From: Sulfitobacter sp. S190
GTDB lineage: Bacteria > Pseudomonadota > Alphaproteobacteria > Rhodobacterales > Rhodobacteraceae
Direction of reading: 5' to 3'
Length of the DNA: 64,000 bases
Assembly (NCBI RefSeq): GCF_025141935.1
Contig: NZ_CP081120.1
Span: 1,984,001-2,048,000, forward strand
Position numbers and translations under genes: made by a program. Below, piece by piece: positions 24,794 to 34,538 of the stretch (its first letter is position 1; the number at the start of each line of letters is the position of its first letter). The notes under the pieces are model-generated. The model was not told the DNA's origin and did no database searches. It was given only the letters and a program-made list of their open reading frames with translations.

Positions 24794-25546
24794 ATGACCA
24801 CCGCAACACTCGATAAAAACGCAAACCACGCCAGAACGGCGCCTGCCTTCCTGTCGGTCTGGGACATCCACGCCTACTACGGCGAAAGCTACATCGTCCA
24901 GGGCGTCAGCTTCAACGTCCACGAAGGCGAGATCCTCGCCCTTCTGGGGCGCAACGGGGCGGGCAAAACCTCGACCCTGCGCACCATCGCCCAGATCGGC
25001 GATCCGGAGCTGAAGAAAGGCGAGGTCTGGCTCGACCACCAACCGCTGCACACCATGAAAAGCCATCAGGCGGCGGCGGCAGGGTTGGGCCTCGTGCCCG
25101 AAGACCGGCGCATCATCGCGGGCCTCACGGTCGAGGAAAATCTCAAACTCGCGCAGATCGCCCCGCCCGTGGGCTGGTCCATCGAAAGGGTCTATGAGCT
25201 TTTTCCCCGTCTGGGCGAGCGCAAGAACCAGGAAGGCGTGACCCTGTCGGGCGGTGAGCAACAGATGCTCGCCATCGCCCGTGCGCTGTGCCGCGACATC
25301 AAGGTGTTGCTGCTTGATGAACCCTACGAAGGGCTGGCACCGGTGATCGTGGATGAAATCGAAAAAACGCTCGAAATCATCAAATCGCAGGGCATCACCA
25401 CCATTCTGGTCGAACAGAACGCGGTGCGGGCGCTGAAACTGGCGGACCGCGCGGTGATCCTCGACACCGGCGGCGTGGTCTTTGACGGCTCGGCGCAGGA
25501 AGTGCTCGAAAACGAACAGTTGCGCGCGGAATATCTCGCCATCTGA
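24794..25546 (+). CDS. livF: ABC transporter ATP-binding protein (LivF type)
   Basis: A 250-residue ATPase: Walker A GRNGAGKTS, signature LSGGEQQMLAIARAL, Walker B LLLDEPYEGLAP. These and ETKKIG-like spacing are typical of LivF. The N-terminus is ~18 residues longer than most relatives. The ATG at 24794 follows GAGGACA; a GTG at 24779 overlapping livG is less likely. Last gene of the operon, followed by a strong terminator. Confidence 0.9.
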   Translation: MTTATLDKNANHARTAPAFLSVWDIHAYYGESYIVQGVSFNVHEGEILALLGRNGAGKTSTLRTIAQIGDPELKKGEVWLDHQPLHTMKSHQAAAAGLGLVPEDRRIIAGLTVEENLKLAQIAPPVGWSIERVYELFPRLGERKNQEGVTLSGGEQQMLAIARALCRDIKVLLLDEPYEGLAPVIVDEIEKTLEIIKSQGITTILVEQNAVRALKLADRAVILDTGGVVFDGSAQEVLENEQLRAEYLAI

Positions 25547-25573
25547 CGCCCCCGGTTTTCCCGTAACGATTTC

Positions 25574-25601
25574 GCCCTGCCGTTCGCGGCGGGGCTTTTT
25601 T
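25574..25601 (+). terminator. Terminator of the Liv-type operon
   Basis: A 9-bp GC-rich stem (25574-25582 with 25587-25595, one G-T pair) with a TTCG tetraloop and a run of six Ts. It lies 27 bp after livF. Confidence 0.9.
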
Positions 25602-25745
25602 CTGCCCGGCCCGCCTGCCCCGGCCGCAAACCCCTGTGGCCCCTGCGTAAAGTCGCGGCTTTCCTTGCTGTTGTGCATGCCATATAAGCGGCCCGAGCAA
25701 CGGGCCACCTCAAAGGCCCCCCTTCGCAACGGTCGAGGACATTAA

Positions 25746-26261
25746 ATGACAAAGAACACCCACGACGCCGATGTGGCCTTTATCAAGGCGCTGGCCGAAC
25801 TGCTGAACGAAAACGACCTGACGGAACTGCAGGTCAAACGCGATTACGCCGAAGACGACAGCCTCAATGTCCGGGTCTCGCGCAAACCACCCCAACAGGT
25901 CGTCGCCCAGCAGATGCACGCCGCACCCGCGCCGATGGTGTCTGCCGCACCCGCCGCCGCCATGGCCGAACCGGCCGCCGGCGCAAGCGCCGCTCCTGCC
26001 GCGGCCACCGACGATCCTGCATCGCACCCCGGTGCCGTTTCCTCGCCCATGGTCGGCACCGTCTACATGCAGCCCGAACCCGGCTCGCCCGCCTTCATCA
26101 GCGTCGGCGCACAGGTCAGCGAAGGCGACACGTTGCTGATCGTGGAGGCGATGAAAACCATGAACCACATCCCCGCGCCCAAATCCGGCACGGTGAAACG
26201 CATTCTGGTCGAAGACGGGGCCGCCGTCGAATTTGGCGCGCCGCTCGTCATCCTCGAATAA
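25746..26261 (+). CDS. accB: Biotin carboxyl carrier protein of acetyl-CoA carboxylase
   Basis: A 171-residue BCCP that carries the carboxylated biotin between biotin carboxylase and carboxyltransferase. The N-terminal helix, an Ala/Pro-rich flexible linker (~55-92) and the C-terminal biotinyl domain (~98-171) are complete. The biotinylated lysine is Lys137 in EAMKTMN (often EAMKMMN elsewhere). It is followed 12 bp later by accC. The ~145 bp upstream, after the Liv terminator, must hold the promoter. Confidence 0.96.
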   Translation: MTKNTHDADVAFIKALAELLNENDLTELQVKRDYAEDDSLNVRVSRKPPQQVVAQQMHAAPAPMVSAAPAAAMAEPAAGASAAPAAATDDPASHPGAVSSPMVGTVYMQPEPGSPAFISVGAQVSEGDTLLIVEAMKTMNHIPAPKSGTVKRILVEDGAAVEFGAPLVILE

Positions 26262-26273
26262 AGGGGGCGGTTC

Positions 26274-27626
26274 ATGTTCAAAAAGATACTGGTCGCCAAC
26301 CGCGGTGAAATCGCCCTGCGCGTGATCCGCGCCGCGCGCGAAATGGGCATCGGCAGCGTCGCCGTGCACTCCACCGCCGACAGCGACGCGATGCACGTGC
26401 GCATGGCCGACGAATCCGTCTGCATCGGCCCGCCGTCCTCGACGCAATCGTACCTGTCGATCCCCTCGATCATCGCCGCATGCGAAATCACCGGCGCCGA
26501 GGCCATCCACCCCGGCTACGGCTTTTTGTCCGAAAACGCGGGGTTTGTGCAGATCATTCAGGATCACGGCCTGACGTTCATCGGCCCCACCGCCGACCAC
26601 ATCCGCGTCATGGGCGACAAGATCACCGCCAAGGACACGATGAAAGAACTCGGTGTGCCTTGTGTGCCGGGCTCCGACGGCGGCGTGGACACGCTCGAGG
26701 ATGCGCTGAAGATCGGCGAGGAATTCGGCTATCCCGTGATCATCAAGGCGACCGCCGGCGGCGGCGGCAAGGGCATGAAGGTCGCGACCTCGGCCAAGGA
26801 TATGGAAAAAGCCTACCGGACCGCACGTGCGGAGGGCAAATCCAACTTCGGCAACGACGAAGTCTATATCGAGAAATATCTCACCACGCCGCGGCACATC
26901 GAAATTCAGGTGTTCGGCGATGGCAAAGGCCGCGCGGTCCATCTGGGCGAGCGGGACTGCTCGCTCCAGCGGCGCCACCAGAAGGTGTTCGAGGAAGCCC
27001 CCGGCCCCTCCATCACCCCCGAGGAGCGCGACCGCATCGGCAAGATCTGCGCCGACGCCGTGGCCCGCATCAACTATATCGGCGCGGGCACGATCGAATT
27101 TCTGTATGAGAATGGCGAGTTCTACTTCATCGAAATGAACACCCGCCTGCAGGTCGAGCATCCCGTGACCGAAGCCATCTTCGGCGTCGATCTGGTGCGC
27201 GAACAGATCCGCGTCGCCGAAGGGCTGCCGATGTCGTTCACGCAAGAGGACCTGCAGATCAACGGCCACGCCATCGAGGTGCGCATCAACGCCGAAAAGC
27301 TGCCCGATTTCCGGCCCTGCCCGGGCAAGATCACCCAGTATCACGCCCCCGGCGGTCTGGGCGTTCGGATGGATTCGGCGCTCTATGACGGCTATTCGAT
27401 CCCGCCCTACTACGACAGCCTGATCGGCAAGCTGATCGTGCACGGACGCGACCGGCCCGAAGCGCTGGCCCGGCTCAACCGCGCCTTGGGCGAATTGATC
27501 GTGGACGGCGTCGACACCACCGTGCCGCTCTTCCACGCGCTCTTGCAGGAAGAGGCCATCCACAAGGGGGATTACAACATCCACTGGCTGGAACACTGGC
27601 TCGAAACCAATCTGGGCTCCGGCTGA
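26274..27626 (+). CDS. accC: Acetyl-CoA carboxylase, biotin carboxylase subunit
   Basis: ATP-dependent carboxylation of BCCP-biotin. 450 residues with the family's N-terminal [19 protein letters not shown], the ATP-grasp glycine loop GGGGKGMK, the [16 protein letters not shown] motif, the metal/ATP glutamates in [16 protein letters not shown] and the catalytic Arg region EVRINAE. Normal length. Co-transcribed with accB and, 5 bp downstream, aat. Confidence 0.98.
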   Translation: MFKKILVANRGEIALRVIRAAREMGIGSVAVHSTADSDAMHVRMADESVCIGPPSSTQSYLSIPSIIAACEITGAEAIHPGYGFLSENAGFVQIIQDHGLTFIGPTADHIRVMGDKITAKDTMKELGVPCVPGSDGGVDTLEDALKIGEEFGYPVIIKATAGGGGKGMKVATSAKDMEKAYRTARAEGKSNFGNDEVYIEKYLTTPRHIEIQVFGDGKGRAVHLGERDCSLQRRHQKVFEEAPGPSITPEERDRIGKICADAVARINYIGAGTIEFLYENGEFYFIEMNTRLQVEHPVTEAIFGVDLVREQIRVAEGLPMSFTQEDLQINGHAIEVRINAEKLPDFRPCPGKITQYHAPGGLGVRMDSALYDGYSIPPYYDSLIGKLIVHGRDRPEALARLNRALGELIVDGVDTTVPLFHALLQEEAIHKGDYNIHWLEHWLETNLGSG

Positions 27627-27631
27627 GCCAT

Positions 27632-28267
27632 ATGGGGGAGATAACACCCGAACTGCTGCTGCATGGCTACAGCGTCGGTATCTTCCCCATGGCCGAAAGC
27701 CGCGACGACCCCGAGATTTTCTGGGTCGATCCGCGGCAGCGGGGCATTCTGCCGCTTGACGGATTCCACCTGTCCCGCTCGCTGCGCCGCGCCATGCGGC
27801 ACAGCACCCGGCGCTTCACGACCGACCGGGATTTTGCGGGCGTGCTGGCGGGCTGCGCGAACCGCCGCGACACATGGATCAACGAAGAAATCCGCGACCT
27901 CTACCTCGCGCTGCACGCCAACGGCCATGCCCACTCCGCCGAAGTCTGGGAAGACGGCAGGCTCGTCGGGGGTGTCTACGGGGTCGTACTGGGCGCAGCC
28001 TTCTTTGGCGAAAGCATGTTTTCGGGGGCGACAAACGGGTCAAAAATGGCGCTGTGCTGCCTTGTAGATCATCTGAACTCGGGCGGCTTTACCCTGTTCG
28101 ATACACAGTTTCTGACGGCGCATCTGGCCACGCTGGGGGCCATCGAAATCCCCCGCGCCCAGTATCAGGCCAAACTGGCGCACGCCAAGGCCCGCACCGG
28201 CATCTTTCGCCAGGCCGATTACACCGGTTTTCAGGATGTCGTGCAGCGCATGACCCAGATGTCGTAG
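27632..28267 (+). CDS. aat: Leucyl/phenylalanyl-tRNA--protein transferase
   Basis: Adds Leu or Phe to N-terminal Arg or Lys of proteins, marking them for ClpS-ClpAP degradation in the N-end rule pathway. 211 residues; the family segments GIFPMAE, FWVDPRQRGILPL, YGVVLGAAFFGESMFS and FDTQFLTAHLATLGA are present. It begins 5 bp after accC. Its 3' end overlaps the convergent DUF2155 gene by 37 bp. Confidence 0.95.
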   Translation: MGEITPELLLHGYSVGIFPMAESRDDPEIFWVDPRQRGILPLDGFHLSRSLRRAMRHSTRRFTTDRDFAGVLAGCANRRDTWINEEIRDLYLALHANGHAHSAEVWEDGRLVGGVYGVVLGAAFFGESMFSGATNGSKMALCCLVDHLNSGGFTLFDTQFLTAHLATLGAIEIPRAQYQAKLAHAKARTGIFRQADYTGFQDVVQRMTQMS

Positions 28268-28587
28268 CGCGGATGCTCCATCGCGTTCAGCGCGGGCGCA
28301 GAGGCGATCATCCAGCCGCTGAACACTGTGCCGGCCTGCCCCACCTCGGACACTTCCAACGCCACGAAAGCATCGCCCGACGGGTTGCCCGCGGGATAGC
28401 GGCACTCCTTGACGACGACCTGCATCCGGCCAATGCGTGCGCCCTGACCGCTGGGTACCGTGATGTCGACCGTATTGCCCGACGTCTTGTCCAGCGCCCG
28501 CAGCACCGCGCCGCTGGCCGTCGTCGCCTGCTGGGCCGAAACGGCCGAGGCGGCGAGCATACCAAAAGCTAGGAGAAGGCGGCGCAT
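28231..28587 (-). CDS. DUF2155 domain periplasmic protein
   Basis: A 118-residue exported protein with a cleavable signal peptide (MRRLLLAFGMLAASAVSA). The mature part is the DUF2155 domain of alphaproteobacteria: ALDKTSGNTVDITVPSGQ, the VKECRYP segment and FSGWMIASAPALNAMEHPRYDIWVMRC, with two cysteines that could form a disulfide. Function unknown. It lies downstream of the NDUFA12 gene on the same strand, a common pairing in this group. Confidence 0.87.
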   Translation of the reverse strand: MRRLLLAFGMLAASAVSAQQATTASGAVLRALDKTSGNTVDITVPSGQGARIGRMQVVVKECRYPAGNPSGDAFVALEVSEVGQAGTVFSGWMIASAPALNAMEHPRYDIWVMRCTTS

Positions 28588-28632
28588 GTCTTTATCCGAT
28601 CTCGAAAGGGAGAGAGGGCAGCACGTCGGGGC

Positions 28633-29016
28633 TTACTCGGGGCTCCACGCCTCGTAGTCGCCACGGTCGGCGGGGTTTTCGCGGCGGATGGACCCGGCAG
28701 GCGCATAAGCCAATGCCGTGCCGGTCAGGTTTTCCTGATGCGGCTTTTCCCAGTCCTTGCGCACCAGCGGCCGGTCGGTGGGCGGCTCGTCCCATGTGCG
28801 GTGCAGCCAACCGTGCCACTCGGGCGATACGCGGCTGGCCTCGGCCTCACCGTTGAAGATCACCCAGCGGCGGCTGTCGTCCGCGTTGCGGTAAAAGACG
28901 TTGCCCTGATCGTCCTCGCCCACTTTCTCGCCCTTGCGCCAGGTGAAAAGCTGGGTGTTGAGGGTCTGACCATTCCACCAGGTCACGGCCCGCAGCAATG
29001 TGTTGAGAAGTCCCAT
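28633..29016 (-). CDS. NADH:ubiquinone oxidoreductase accessory subunit NDUFA12
   Basis: A 127-residue homologue of the mitochondrial complex I accessory subunit NDUFA12, found in alphaproteobacterial complex I. The conserved block [24 protein letters not shown] and [16 protein letters not shown] are diagnostic. It is not near the nuo operon, which is usual for this gene. The ATG at 29016 gives the family's short N-terminus (MGLLNTLL). Confidence 0.93.
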   Translation of the reverse strand: MGLLNTLLRAVTWWNGQTLNTQLFTWRKGEKVGEDDQGNVFYRNADDSRRWVIFNGEAEASRVSPEWHGWLHRTWDEPPTDRPLVRKDWEKPHQENLTGTALAYAPAGSIRRENPADRGDYEAWSPE

Positions 29017-29078
29017 GGGTGCCTCCGAAATAGGGTGATCCCGATATGGCCTACCTTGCGGCAAAGGTCCAGTGCTGG

Positions 29079-29441
29079 TTAGCCCGGCAACAGCGCCGTC
29101 ACCTCGATTTCGATGCGGTATTCGGGGTCGATCAATCCGCATTCGATCATCGTGGCCGCGGGCGGGTGCGCCCCGAACGTCTGGGAAAGCAGGGGCCAGC
29201 ACGGCGCGAACTCTTCGCGGTCGGGCAGCATATAAGTAACGCGCAACACATCGGACCAATCCGCGCCCGCCTCGCGCAGGGCGGCATGAATGATCGACAG
29301 GGCATCGGCGCATTGGTCCGTGACCGTATCACCCTGCCCTACGGTGCCCGCCACATGGACAAACCCGCCCGCCACGACGGCCCGGCAATACCCGACCTGC
29401 GGCTCGAACGCGCCGCCCGAATGAATACGCCTGATCGCCAT
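29079..29441 (-). CDS. RidA family protein
   Basis: A 120-residue RidA/YjgF/UK114-family protein, usually an enamine/imine deaminase. The fold-defining segments are present ([66 protein letters not shown]), but the canonical catalytic Arg environment is only partly conserved: [16 protein letters not shown] replaces the common xVxxLxxPxxxVEIE. Substrate unknown. The ATG at 29441 matches the family start. Confidence 0.87.
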   Translation of the reverse strand: MAIRRIHSGGAFEPQVGYCRAVVAGGFVHVAGTVGQGDTVTDQCADALSIIHAALREAGADWSDVLRVTYMLPDREEFAPCWPLLSQTFGAHPPAATMIECGLIDPEYRIEIEVTALLPG

Positions 29442-29493
29442 GATTGCCCCCTTTGCGCGTGTCGGCCCATTTGGCCGCAGGGCGCGGGCGGGG

Positions 29494-29952
29494 TCAATGG
29501 GCGCGCAGGTGCTGCACCAGATTGTCGAGCGCATGGGTCCAGCCGCCCTCGACCTCGCCCAGCATCTCGTCGCCGACGAAACTGACCACCTGCACGGTCA
29601 CCCGCAAGGCGGTGCCCGCCCCGTCGGCAGTCACCTCGAAGGTCGCAAGACTGGTGCCCAGCGTCTGGCCCTCTGCGGCAAGGGTCTCGACATAGACCAG
29701 CAGGCCGGGTGGCTCCATCAGCACCCAATCGGTCGTCACATCGACGTAAGGCGTGTCGCGCGGTCCGCAGCGGGCGTGTTCACGCAGCCCTGCGGCGGGC
29801 GGGGGCGCATCGGGGTCGATCTCCACCACGTGGCCGGTGTCGGGCGGTCCCCATGCCATGCGGTCTGCGGGATGGGTCAGCGCCTCGAACACCCGCGCGG
29901 GCGGTGCATCAAGGGTGCGGTCGAAGCGGAGCTCTCCGAATTGAGCGGTCAT
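29494..29952 (-). CDS. SRPBCC (AHSA1-like) domain protein
   Basis: A 152-residue START/AHSA1-like protein with a hydrophobic ligand cavity. It begins FDRTLDAPPARVFEALTHPADRMAWGP and ends GEVEGGWTHALDNLVQHL, both typical. Translation is coupled to the upstream ArsR-type regulator (4-bp ATGA overlap). ArsR-SRPBCC pairs are widespread; the ligand is usually unknown. Confidence 0.9.
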   Translation of the reverse strand: MTAQFGELRFDRTLDAPPARVFEALTHPADRMAWGPPDTGHVVEIDPDAPPPAAGLREHARCGPRDTPYVDVTTDWVLMEPPGLLVYVETLAAEGQTLGTSLATFEVTADGAGTALRVTVQVVSFVGDEMLGEVEGGWTHALDNLVQHLRAH

Positions 29953-30293
29953 TGGCGTTTCTCCTTTTCAGTGGCGTCGAGATGGGCGGCCAGCCGGTCA
30001 AGGCCGCTGCCCCAGCGGGCGTGTTCGCGGGCCAGCCAGTCCTGCAGCGGGCGCAAGCCCTCGGGCTGCAGCTGACAGGTCCGCACGCGCCCGGATTTGC
30101 GGGTGACGATCAACCCCGCCCGCTCCATCCGGTCGATGTGCTTGAGAAAGCTGGGCAGGGCCATGTCATGGGCTGCCGCCAGCTTAGATACTGCCTGCGG
30201 CCCCTGCCCCAGCGCCCGCACCACCGCGCGGCGCGTGGGATCGGCAAGGGCTGCCAGCAGGGGCGACAGGAGATCAGCATTTTGGTTAGCCAT
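29949..30293 (-). CDS. ArsR family transcriptional regulator
   Basis: A 114-residue winged-helix regulator: ADPTRRAVVRALGQGPQAVSKLAAAHDMALPSFLKHIDRMERAGLI is the ArsR DNA-binding domain with its recognition helix. The metal-binding ELCVCD motif is absent, so it belongs to the non-metal branch that accompanies SRPBCC proteins. The start at 30293 (MANQNADLL) is chosen over one five codons upstream because it is the family start. It probably autoregulates the ArsR-SRPBCC pair. Confidence 0.9.
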   Translation of the reverse strand: MANQNADLLSPLLAALADPTRRAVVRALGQGPQAVSKLAAAHDMALPSFLKHIDRMERAGLIVTRKSGRVRTCQLQPEGLRPLQDWLAREHARWGSGLDRLAAHLDATEKEKRQ

Positions 30294-30369
30294 AAGGCTA
30301 ACTATCACATCGGAACGCCGGTGTCACCTGCGCCCTTTACCCTGCACCATCCGTTTCGCCAAAACGCGA

Positions 30370-30394
30370 AAAGGCGGGGACCAGCCCCGCCTTT
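30370..30394 (-). terminator. Terminator of clpX
   Basis: Perfect 10-bp stem (AAAGGCGGGG 30370-30379, CCCCGCCTTT 30385-30394) with a 5-nt loop, followed on the minus strand by a T-rich stretch. It lies 20 bp past the clpX stop. Confidence 0.85.
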
Positions 30395-30413
30395 CAAAAA
30401 CATTTTCAGATAC

Positions 30414-31679
30414 TTAGCCTGCGCTTGCGGGCTCTTTTTCGGCCTCGGCGTGGATCATCAAAGGCGCCGCATCGGAATTCACGGCCTCTTCATTGACGAC
30501 AACTTCGGTCACCGAATCCAGTCCCGGCAATTCGAACATCGTATCGAGCAGGATGTCCTCGAGGATCGACCGCAGACCCCGTGCACCGGTCTTGCGCTCG
30601 ATGGCGCGTTTGGCGATGGCACTCAGCGCGTCTTCGGTAAAGGTCAGCGTCGTGTCCTCCAACTCGAACAGACGCTGGTACTGTTTGACCAGCGCGTTCT
30701 TGGGCGCCGTCAGAATCGTCACCAGCGCATCTTCGTCCAGATCCTCCAGCGTCGCCAGAACCGGCAGACGACCGACAAATTCCGGGATCAGACCGAATTT
30801 CAACAGATCTTCGGGTTCCAGCTCCTGGAAAGTCTCGCCGATACCCGCATCGCTGTCGTCGCGCACGTCGGCACCAAAGCCCATCGCGCTGCCCTTGCCA
30901 CGGGCCTTGATGATCTTGTCGAGACCGGCAAAGGCGCCACCGCAGATGAACAGGATGTTGGTGGTGTCGACCTGCAGGAATTCCTGCTGGGGATGCTTGC
31001 GCCCGCCCTGCGGCGGCACGGAAGCCACGGTGCCTTCCATCAGCTTGAGCAAGGCCTGCTGCACGCCCTCGCCCGACACGTCGCGGGTGATGGAGGGATT
31101 TTCGGATTTGCGCGTGATCTTGTCGACCTCGTCAATATAGACGATGCCGCGCTGCGCGCGCTCCACATTGTACTCGGAGGCCTGCAGCAGCTTTAGGATG
31201 ATGTTCTCCACGTCCTCACCGACATACCCCGCCTCGGTCAGCGTGGTGGCGTCCGCCATGGTGAACGGCACGTCCAGAATCCGCGCCAGCGTCTGCGCCA
31301 GCAGCGTCTTGCCGCAGCCTGTGGGGCCGATCAGCAGGATGTTTGATTTCGCCAGCTCGATCTCGCCGCCCTTCTGGGCGTGGTTGAGCCGCTTGTAGTG
31401 GTTGTGCACGGCCACCGACAGAACACGCTTGGCCATCGCCTGACCGATCACGTAATCGTCCAGAACCTCGCAGATGTCCTTGGGGGTGGGCACGCCGTCC
31501 GTCGCCTTGAGACCGGACGCCTTGGTTTCCTCGCGAATGATGTCCATGCACAGCTCGACACACTCATCGCAGATGAACACGGTCGGACCCGCGATCAACT
31601 TGCGTACTTCATGCTGGCTCTTGCCGCAGAAGCTGCAATAGAGGGTGTTTTTGCCGTCGCCGCTGGATGAATTGGCCAT
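30414..31679 (-). CDS. clpX: ATP-dependent Clp protease, unfoldase subunit ClpX
   Basis: AAA+ unfoldase that feeds substrates to ClpP. 421 residues: N-terminal zinc-binding domain with Cys15, Cys18, Cys37 and Cys40, Walker A GPTGCGKT at 118-125, Walker [11 protein letters not shown] and the GAR pore-loop/sensor segments. In Caulobacter and relatives ClpXP controls the cell cycle. The ATG at 31679 gives the family start [11 protein letters not shown]. It lies about 140 bp downstream of clpP on the same strand. Confidence 0.98.
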   Translation of the reverse strand: MANSSSGDGKNTLYCSFCGKSQHEVRKLIAGPTVFICDECVELCMDIIREETKASGLKATDGVPTPKDICEVLDDYVIGQAMAKRVLSVAVHNHYKRLNHAQKGGEIELAKSNILLIGPTGCGKTLLAQTLARILDVPFTMADATTLTEAGYVGEDVENIILKLLQASEYNVERAQRGIVYIDEVDKITRKSENPSITRDVSGEGVQQALLKLMEGTVASVPPQGGRKHPQQEFLQVDTTNILFICGGAFAGLDKIIKARGKGSAMGFGADVRDDSDAGIGETFQELEPEDLLKFGLIPEFVGRLPVLATLEDLDEDALVTILTAPKNALVKQYQRLFELEDTTLTFTEDALSAIAKRAIERKTGARGLRSILEDILLDTMFELPGLDSVTEVVVNEEAVNSDAAPLMIHAEAEKEPASAG

Positions 31680-31818
31680 GTGAACCCTTTCAGGTCTTTG
31701 TGAGTGCGGTGCCGCCCGATCGTAATGCAACCGGGCCGCAAAATATGCTGTTTTCCAAGTCTAAGGCAGCACCGGCGGTCCTACAACCTCATAAACCCCG
31801 CCGGTGCCCGCTTGTGGC

Positions 31819-32457
31819 TTACTTGCCCTTCTTGTCGTCGTCGTCCGCCTTGCCGCGGCTCTCGACGATCTCGTCGATGAGACCCCAGTCCTTGGCTTCT
31901 TCGGGCGACATGAAGTTGTCACGCTCCAGCGCATTCTCGACCGCCTTGAGCGTCTGGCCGGTGTGCTTGACGTAAATCTCGTTGAGGCGCGTCTTGAGCT
32001 TCTGGGTTTCCTGGGCGTGGATCATGATGTCGGTCGCCTGACCCTGGTATCCGCCCGAAGGCTGGTGCACCATCACACGGCTGTTTGGCAGCGAGAACCG
32101 CATGCCCTTCTCGCCCGCCTGCAACAGCAACGACCCCATCGATGCCGCCTGCCCGATGACCAGCGTGCTGACCTTGGGGCGGATGTACTGCATCGTGTCA
32201 TAGATCGACAGACCCGATGTCACCACGCCACCGGGGCTGTTGATGTACATCGAAATCTCTTTCGACGGGTTCTCCGCCTCGAGGTGCAGCAGCTGCGCCA
32301 CGATCAGGCTGGACATGCCGTCATGCACCGGCCCATTGAGAAAGATGATCCGCTCCTTCAACAGGCGCGAGAAAATGTCGTAGGCCCGTTCGCCGCGGCT
32401 GGTCTGCTCGACGACCATGGGAACGAGATTCATATATGTTTCAACGGGATCGTGCAT
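31819..32457 (-). CDS. clpP: ATP-dependent Clp protease, proteolytic subunit ClpP
   Basis: Serine protease subunit of the tetradecameric ClpP barrel. 212 residues with catalytic Ser106 (GQAASMGS), His131 (MVHQPSGG) and Asp180 all in place. The first residues [33 protein letters not shown] include the processing region. The ATG at 32457 is the family start. The lysine-rich tail [10 protein letters not shown] is usual in this group. Confidence 0.98.
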   Translation of the reverse strand: MHDPVETYMNLVPMVVEQTSRGERAYDIFSRLLKERIIFLNGPVHDGMSSLIVAQLLHLEAENPSKEISMYINSPGGVVTSGLSIYDTMQYIRPKVSTLVIGQAASMGSLLLQAGEKGMRFSLPNSRVMVHQPSGGYQGQATDIMIHAQETQKLKTRLNEIYVKHTGQTLKAVENALERDNFMSPEEAKDWGLIDEIVESRGKADDDDKKGK

Positions 32458-32642
32458 AATCGGGGTGCCTTTGTTATCCGCAACACGGGACCATACCCGC
32501 CGCTGCTTTGAGCAAAGACTAATGGCGCTGCGGGGGGGCTTCAAGGGGGCGCGAACCATTGCCGCGTGGTAAGGCGTGCCCGGGCGCAACCTGACGTTGA
32601 TCAGGCTTGAAGCAGTCGCCCCGCGCCCTACCTCGCCTCGCC

Positions 32643-33836
32643 ATGACAGATGCACTCGAACACTTCCCGCCCACCCGTGCCGCAGCCACCGCGCGGCTCG
32701 ACGGTTTCGCCCCCGACGCGGGGCGCGCCTATGCCGCCAAACGCAACTTCGATCTGGGTGCGGGCGCGCACAGCCACGTATCAACGCTGTCGCCTTACGT
32801 GCGGATGAAACTGCTCGACGAAGCGGATCTGACCCGCGCGGCGCTGGACCATCACGGGGCCGATGCGGCGGAAAAATTCATCGCCGAAGTCTGGTGGCGG
32901 ACCTACTGGAAAGGCTGGATGGAACAGCGCCCCGCCGTCTGGGCCCAGTACCTCGACGATCTGCAGCGGCTGCGCAACGACATCCAGACGCAATCGGGCC
33001 TGCGCCAGCGGTGGGAAGCGGCCTGCACCGGCGACACGGGGCTCGCGCCCTTCGACCACTGGGCGCGCGAACTGGCGCAAACGGGGTATCTGCACAACCA
33101 CGCGCGCATGTGGTTCGCCTCCATCTGGATCTTCACGCTCGATCTGCCGTGGCAATTGGGCGCAGACTTCTTCCTGCGCCACCTGCTCGACGGTGACGCG
33201 GCGGTCAACACGCTCAGCTGGCGTTGGGTCGCGGGCGTCCAGACGCAGGGCAAGACCTACCTCGCCCGCCCCTCCAACATCGCCAAATTCACCGATGGCC
33301 GCTTTGTCGGCGTGCAAGGGCTCGCCACCGACGCGCCGCCGGTGGCTGGCCCCAAACCGCCCGAGCGTCAACCGCTGCCCGACATTGCCGCCTGCGCGGG
33401 CGCACCGGGGGACCGCGTGGGGCTCTTGCTGCACAGCGACGATATGATGGCACCGTTCCTCGCGGCGCACGGCATCACGCCCGCCAGCGTCGCCTATCTC
33501 GACCGGACCGCCGCGCAAAGCCCGTGGGCCACGGCCGCGATGGTCACCGATTTCCGCGCCGCACTCGTGGCCGACGTTTGGCCCGATGCGCAGCACATGA
33601 CCGAAGCAGCAGAGGTCACCGACTGGGCGGCCAAATCCGGCCTCGATCACATCATCACCCCGCACGCACCGGTCGGTACGGTCCGCAGCACGTTGAAATC
33701 GCTCCGTAAATCCGACGCGACCCCGCCCATCAGCGAAGTCCGCCGCGCCATCGATACCGCGGCATGGCCGCACGCCACCGCCGGTTTTTTCAAATTTCGC
33801 AAGCAGATCCCCGAGCTTGTTGACCAGTTCGTCTGA
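32643..33836 (+). CDS. Cryptochrome/photolyase FAD-binding-domain protein with a C-terminal second domain
   Basis: A 397-residue protein. Residues ~26-225 are the helical FAD-binding domain of cryptochromes/photolyases: [54 protein letters not shown] and the flavin-contact segment [16 protein letters not shown]. The usual N-terminal alpha/beta antenna domain is absent, but residues ~256-397 look like a compact alpha/beta domain ending in [13 protein letters not shown], reminiscent of the linker of DASH photolyases. The order therefore seems inverted relative to photolyases. The ATG at 32643 is used. DNA repair or light signalling are both possible. Confidence 0.8.
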   Translation: MTDALEHFPPTRAAATARLDGFAPDAGRAYAAKRNFDLGAGAHSHVSTLSPYVRMKLLDEADLTRAALDHHGADAAEKFIAEVWWRTYWKGWMEQRPAVWAQYLDDLQRLRNDIQTQSGLRQRWEAACTGDTGLAPFDHWARELAQTGYLHNHARMWFASIWIFTLDLPWQLGADFFLRHLLDGDAAVNTLSWRWVAGVQTQGKTYLARPSNIAKFTDGRFVGVQGLATDAPPVAGPKPPERQPLPDIAACAGAPGDRVGLLLHSDDMMAPFLAAHGITPASVAYLDRTAAQSPWATAAMVTDFRAALVADVWPDAQHMTEAAEVTDWAAKSGLDHIITPHAPVGTVRSTLKSLRKSDATPPISEVRRAIDTAAWPHATAGFFKFRKQIPELVDQFV

Positions 33837-33913
33837 ATGCGCAGGAAACGGGTTTCGCCCAAGCGCCTCCCTTTGGCACATCTTCCGGCACCACAACCTT
33901 TCAGGAGCCTATG

Positions 33914-34381
33914 ATGTCCTTTCGTATCCGCGGGCTTGATCCCGCCCCCTTCGCCCCCCTCTTCGGCCAAAGCGACAGCCAGCTTGCCGCCCGGAACATC
34001 CACCGCAGCCGCGTCGACAGCAGCCCCGGCGTGCCCGACCGCATCACCATGACCGATCTGGAAGTCGGCGACTCGGTGCTGCTGCTCAACCACACGCACC
34101 AGCCGCACGCCTCGCCCTACCGCGCCGCGCACGCGATCTACATCAAGGAAGGCGCGCAAGACGCCTACGACCGGACCGATCACATCCCCGAGGTGTTGCA
34201 GCAGCGCACCCTGTCGCTGCGGGGCTTTGACACGGATGGCATGATCGCCGACGCCGCGCTTGTCGACGGCGCCGATTGCGCCGACGCGATCGAGACGTTG
34301 CTGGCCGATCCGCAGGTCGCCTACATCCACGCGCATTTCGCCGCGCGCGGCTGCTACGCGGGTCTGATCACCCGCGCCTAG
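33914..34381 (+). CDS. DUF1203 domain protein
   Basis: A 155-residue protein of the DUF1203 family, whose function is unknown. Family segments visible: GLDPAPFAPLFGQSD near the N-terminus, CRVSLEDAEPGE-like RITMTDLEVGDSVLLLNHTHQP, SPYRAAHAIYIKEGA and the final VAYIHAHFAARGCYAGLI. Two adjacent ATGs are possible (33911 and 33914); the second has the better 6-nt spacing from AGGAG at 33903-33907. Confidence 0.88.
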   Translation: MSFRIRGLDPAPFAPLFGQSDSQLAARNIHRSRVDSSPGVPDRITMTDLEVGDSVLLLNHTHQPHASPYRAAHAIYIKEGAQDAYDRTDHIPEVLQQRTLSLRGFDTDGMIADAALVDGADCADAIETLLADPQVAYIHAHFAARGCYAGLITRA

Positions 34382-34448
34382 GTGCTATTGGCAGGATTCC
34401 GCCACCGGACGAGCGCGTTGCCCGATGGCGGATTTTCTCGGTATAGTT

Positions 34449-34488
34449 GTGTCACCCACTTGTCACGGCCCTGTCACAAACCTGTAGC
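34449..34488 (+). promoter_or_regulatory. Pho-box repeats upstream of phoX
   Basis: Four 7-mers, GTGTCAC, TTGTCAC, CTGTCAC and CTGTAGC, are spaced by exactly 4 bp (11-bp period), the arrangement bound by PhoB (consensus CTGTCAT with 4-bp spacers). They start 90 bp upstream of the phoX ATG. Two overlapping PhoB dimer sites are implied, so phosphate-starvation control is likely. Confidence 0.82.
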
Positions 34489-34538
34489 GCCCGCGCGGCA
34501 GGCTCAGCCAGACCCACACGCCAGACCGGAGCACGCAC

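Noticed and set aside
25710..27647. A 645-codon minus-strand open frame opposite accB and accC
   Set aside because: Antisense of two firmly identified genes, low-complexity composition.
32458..32784. Longer N-terminus for ClpP
   Set aside because: Extension is Arg-rich without family similarity; [10 protein letters not shown] is the conserved start.
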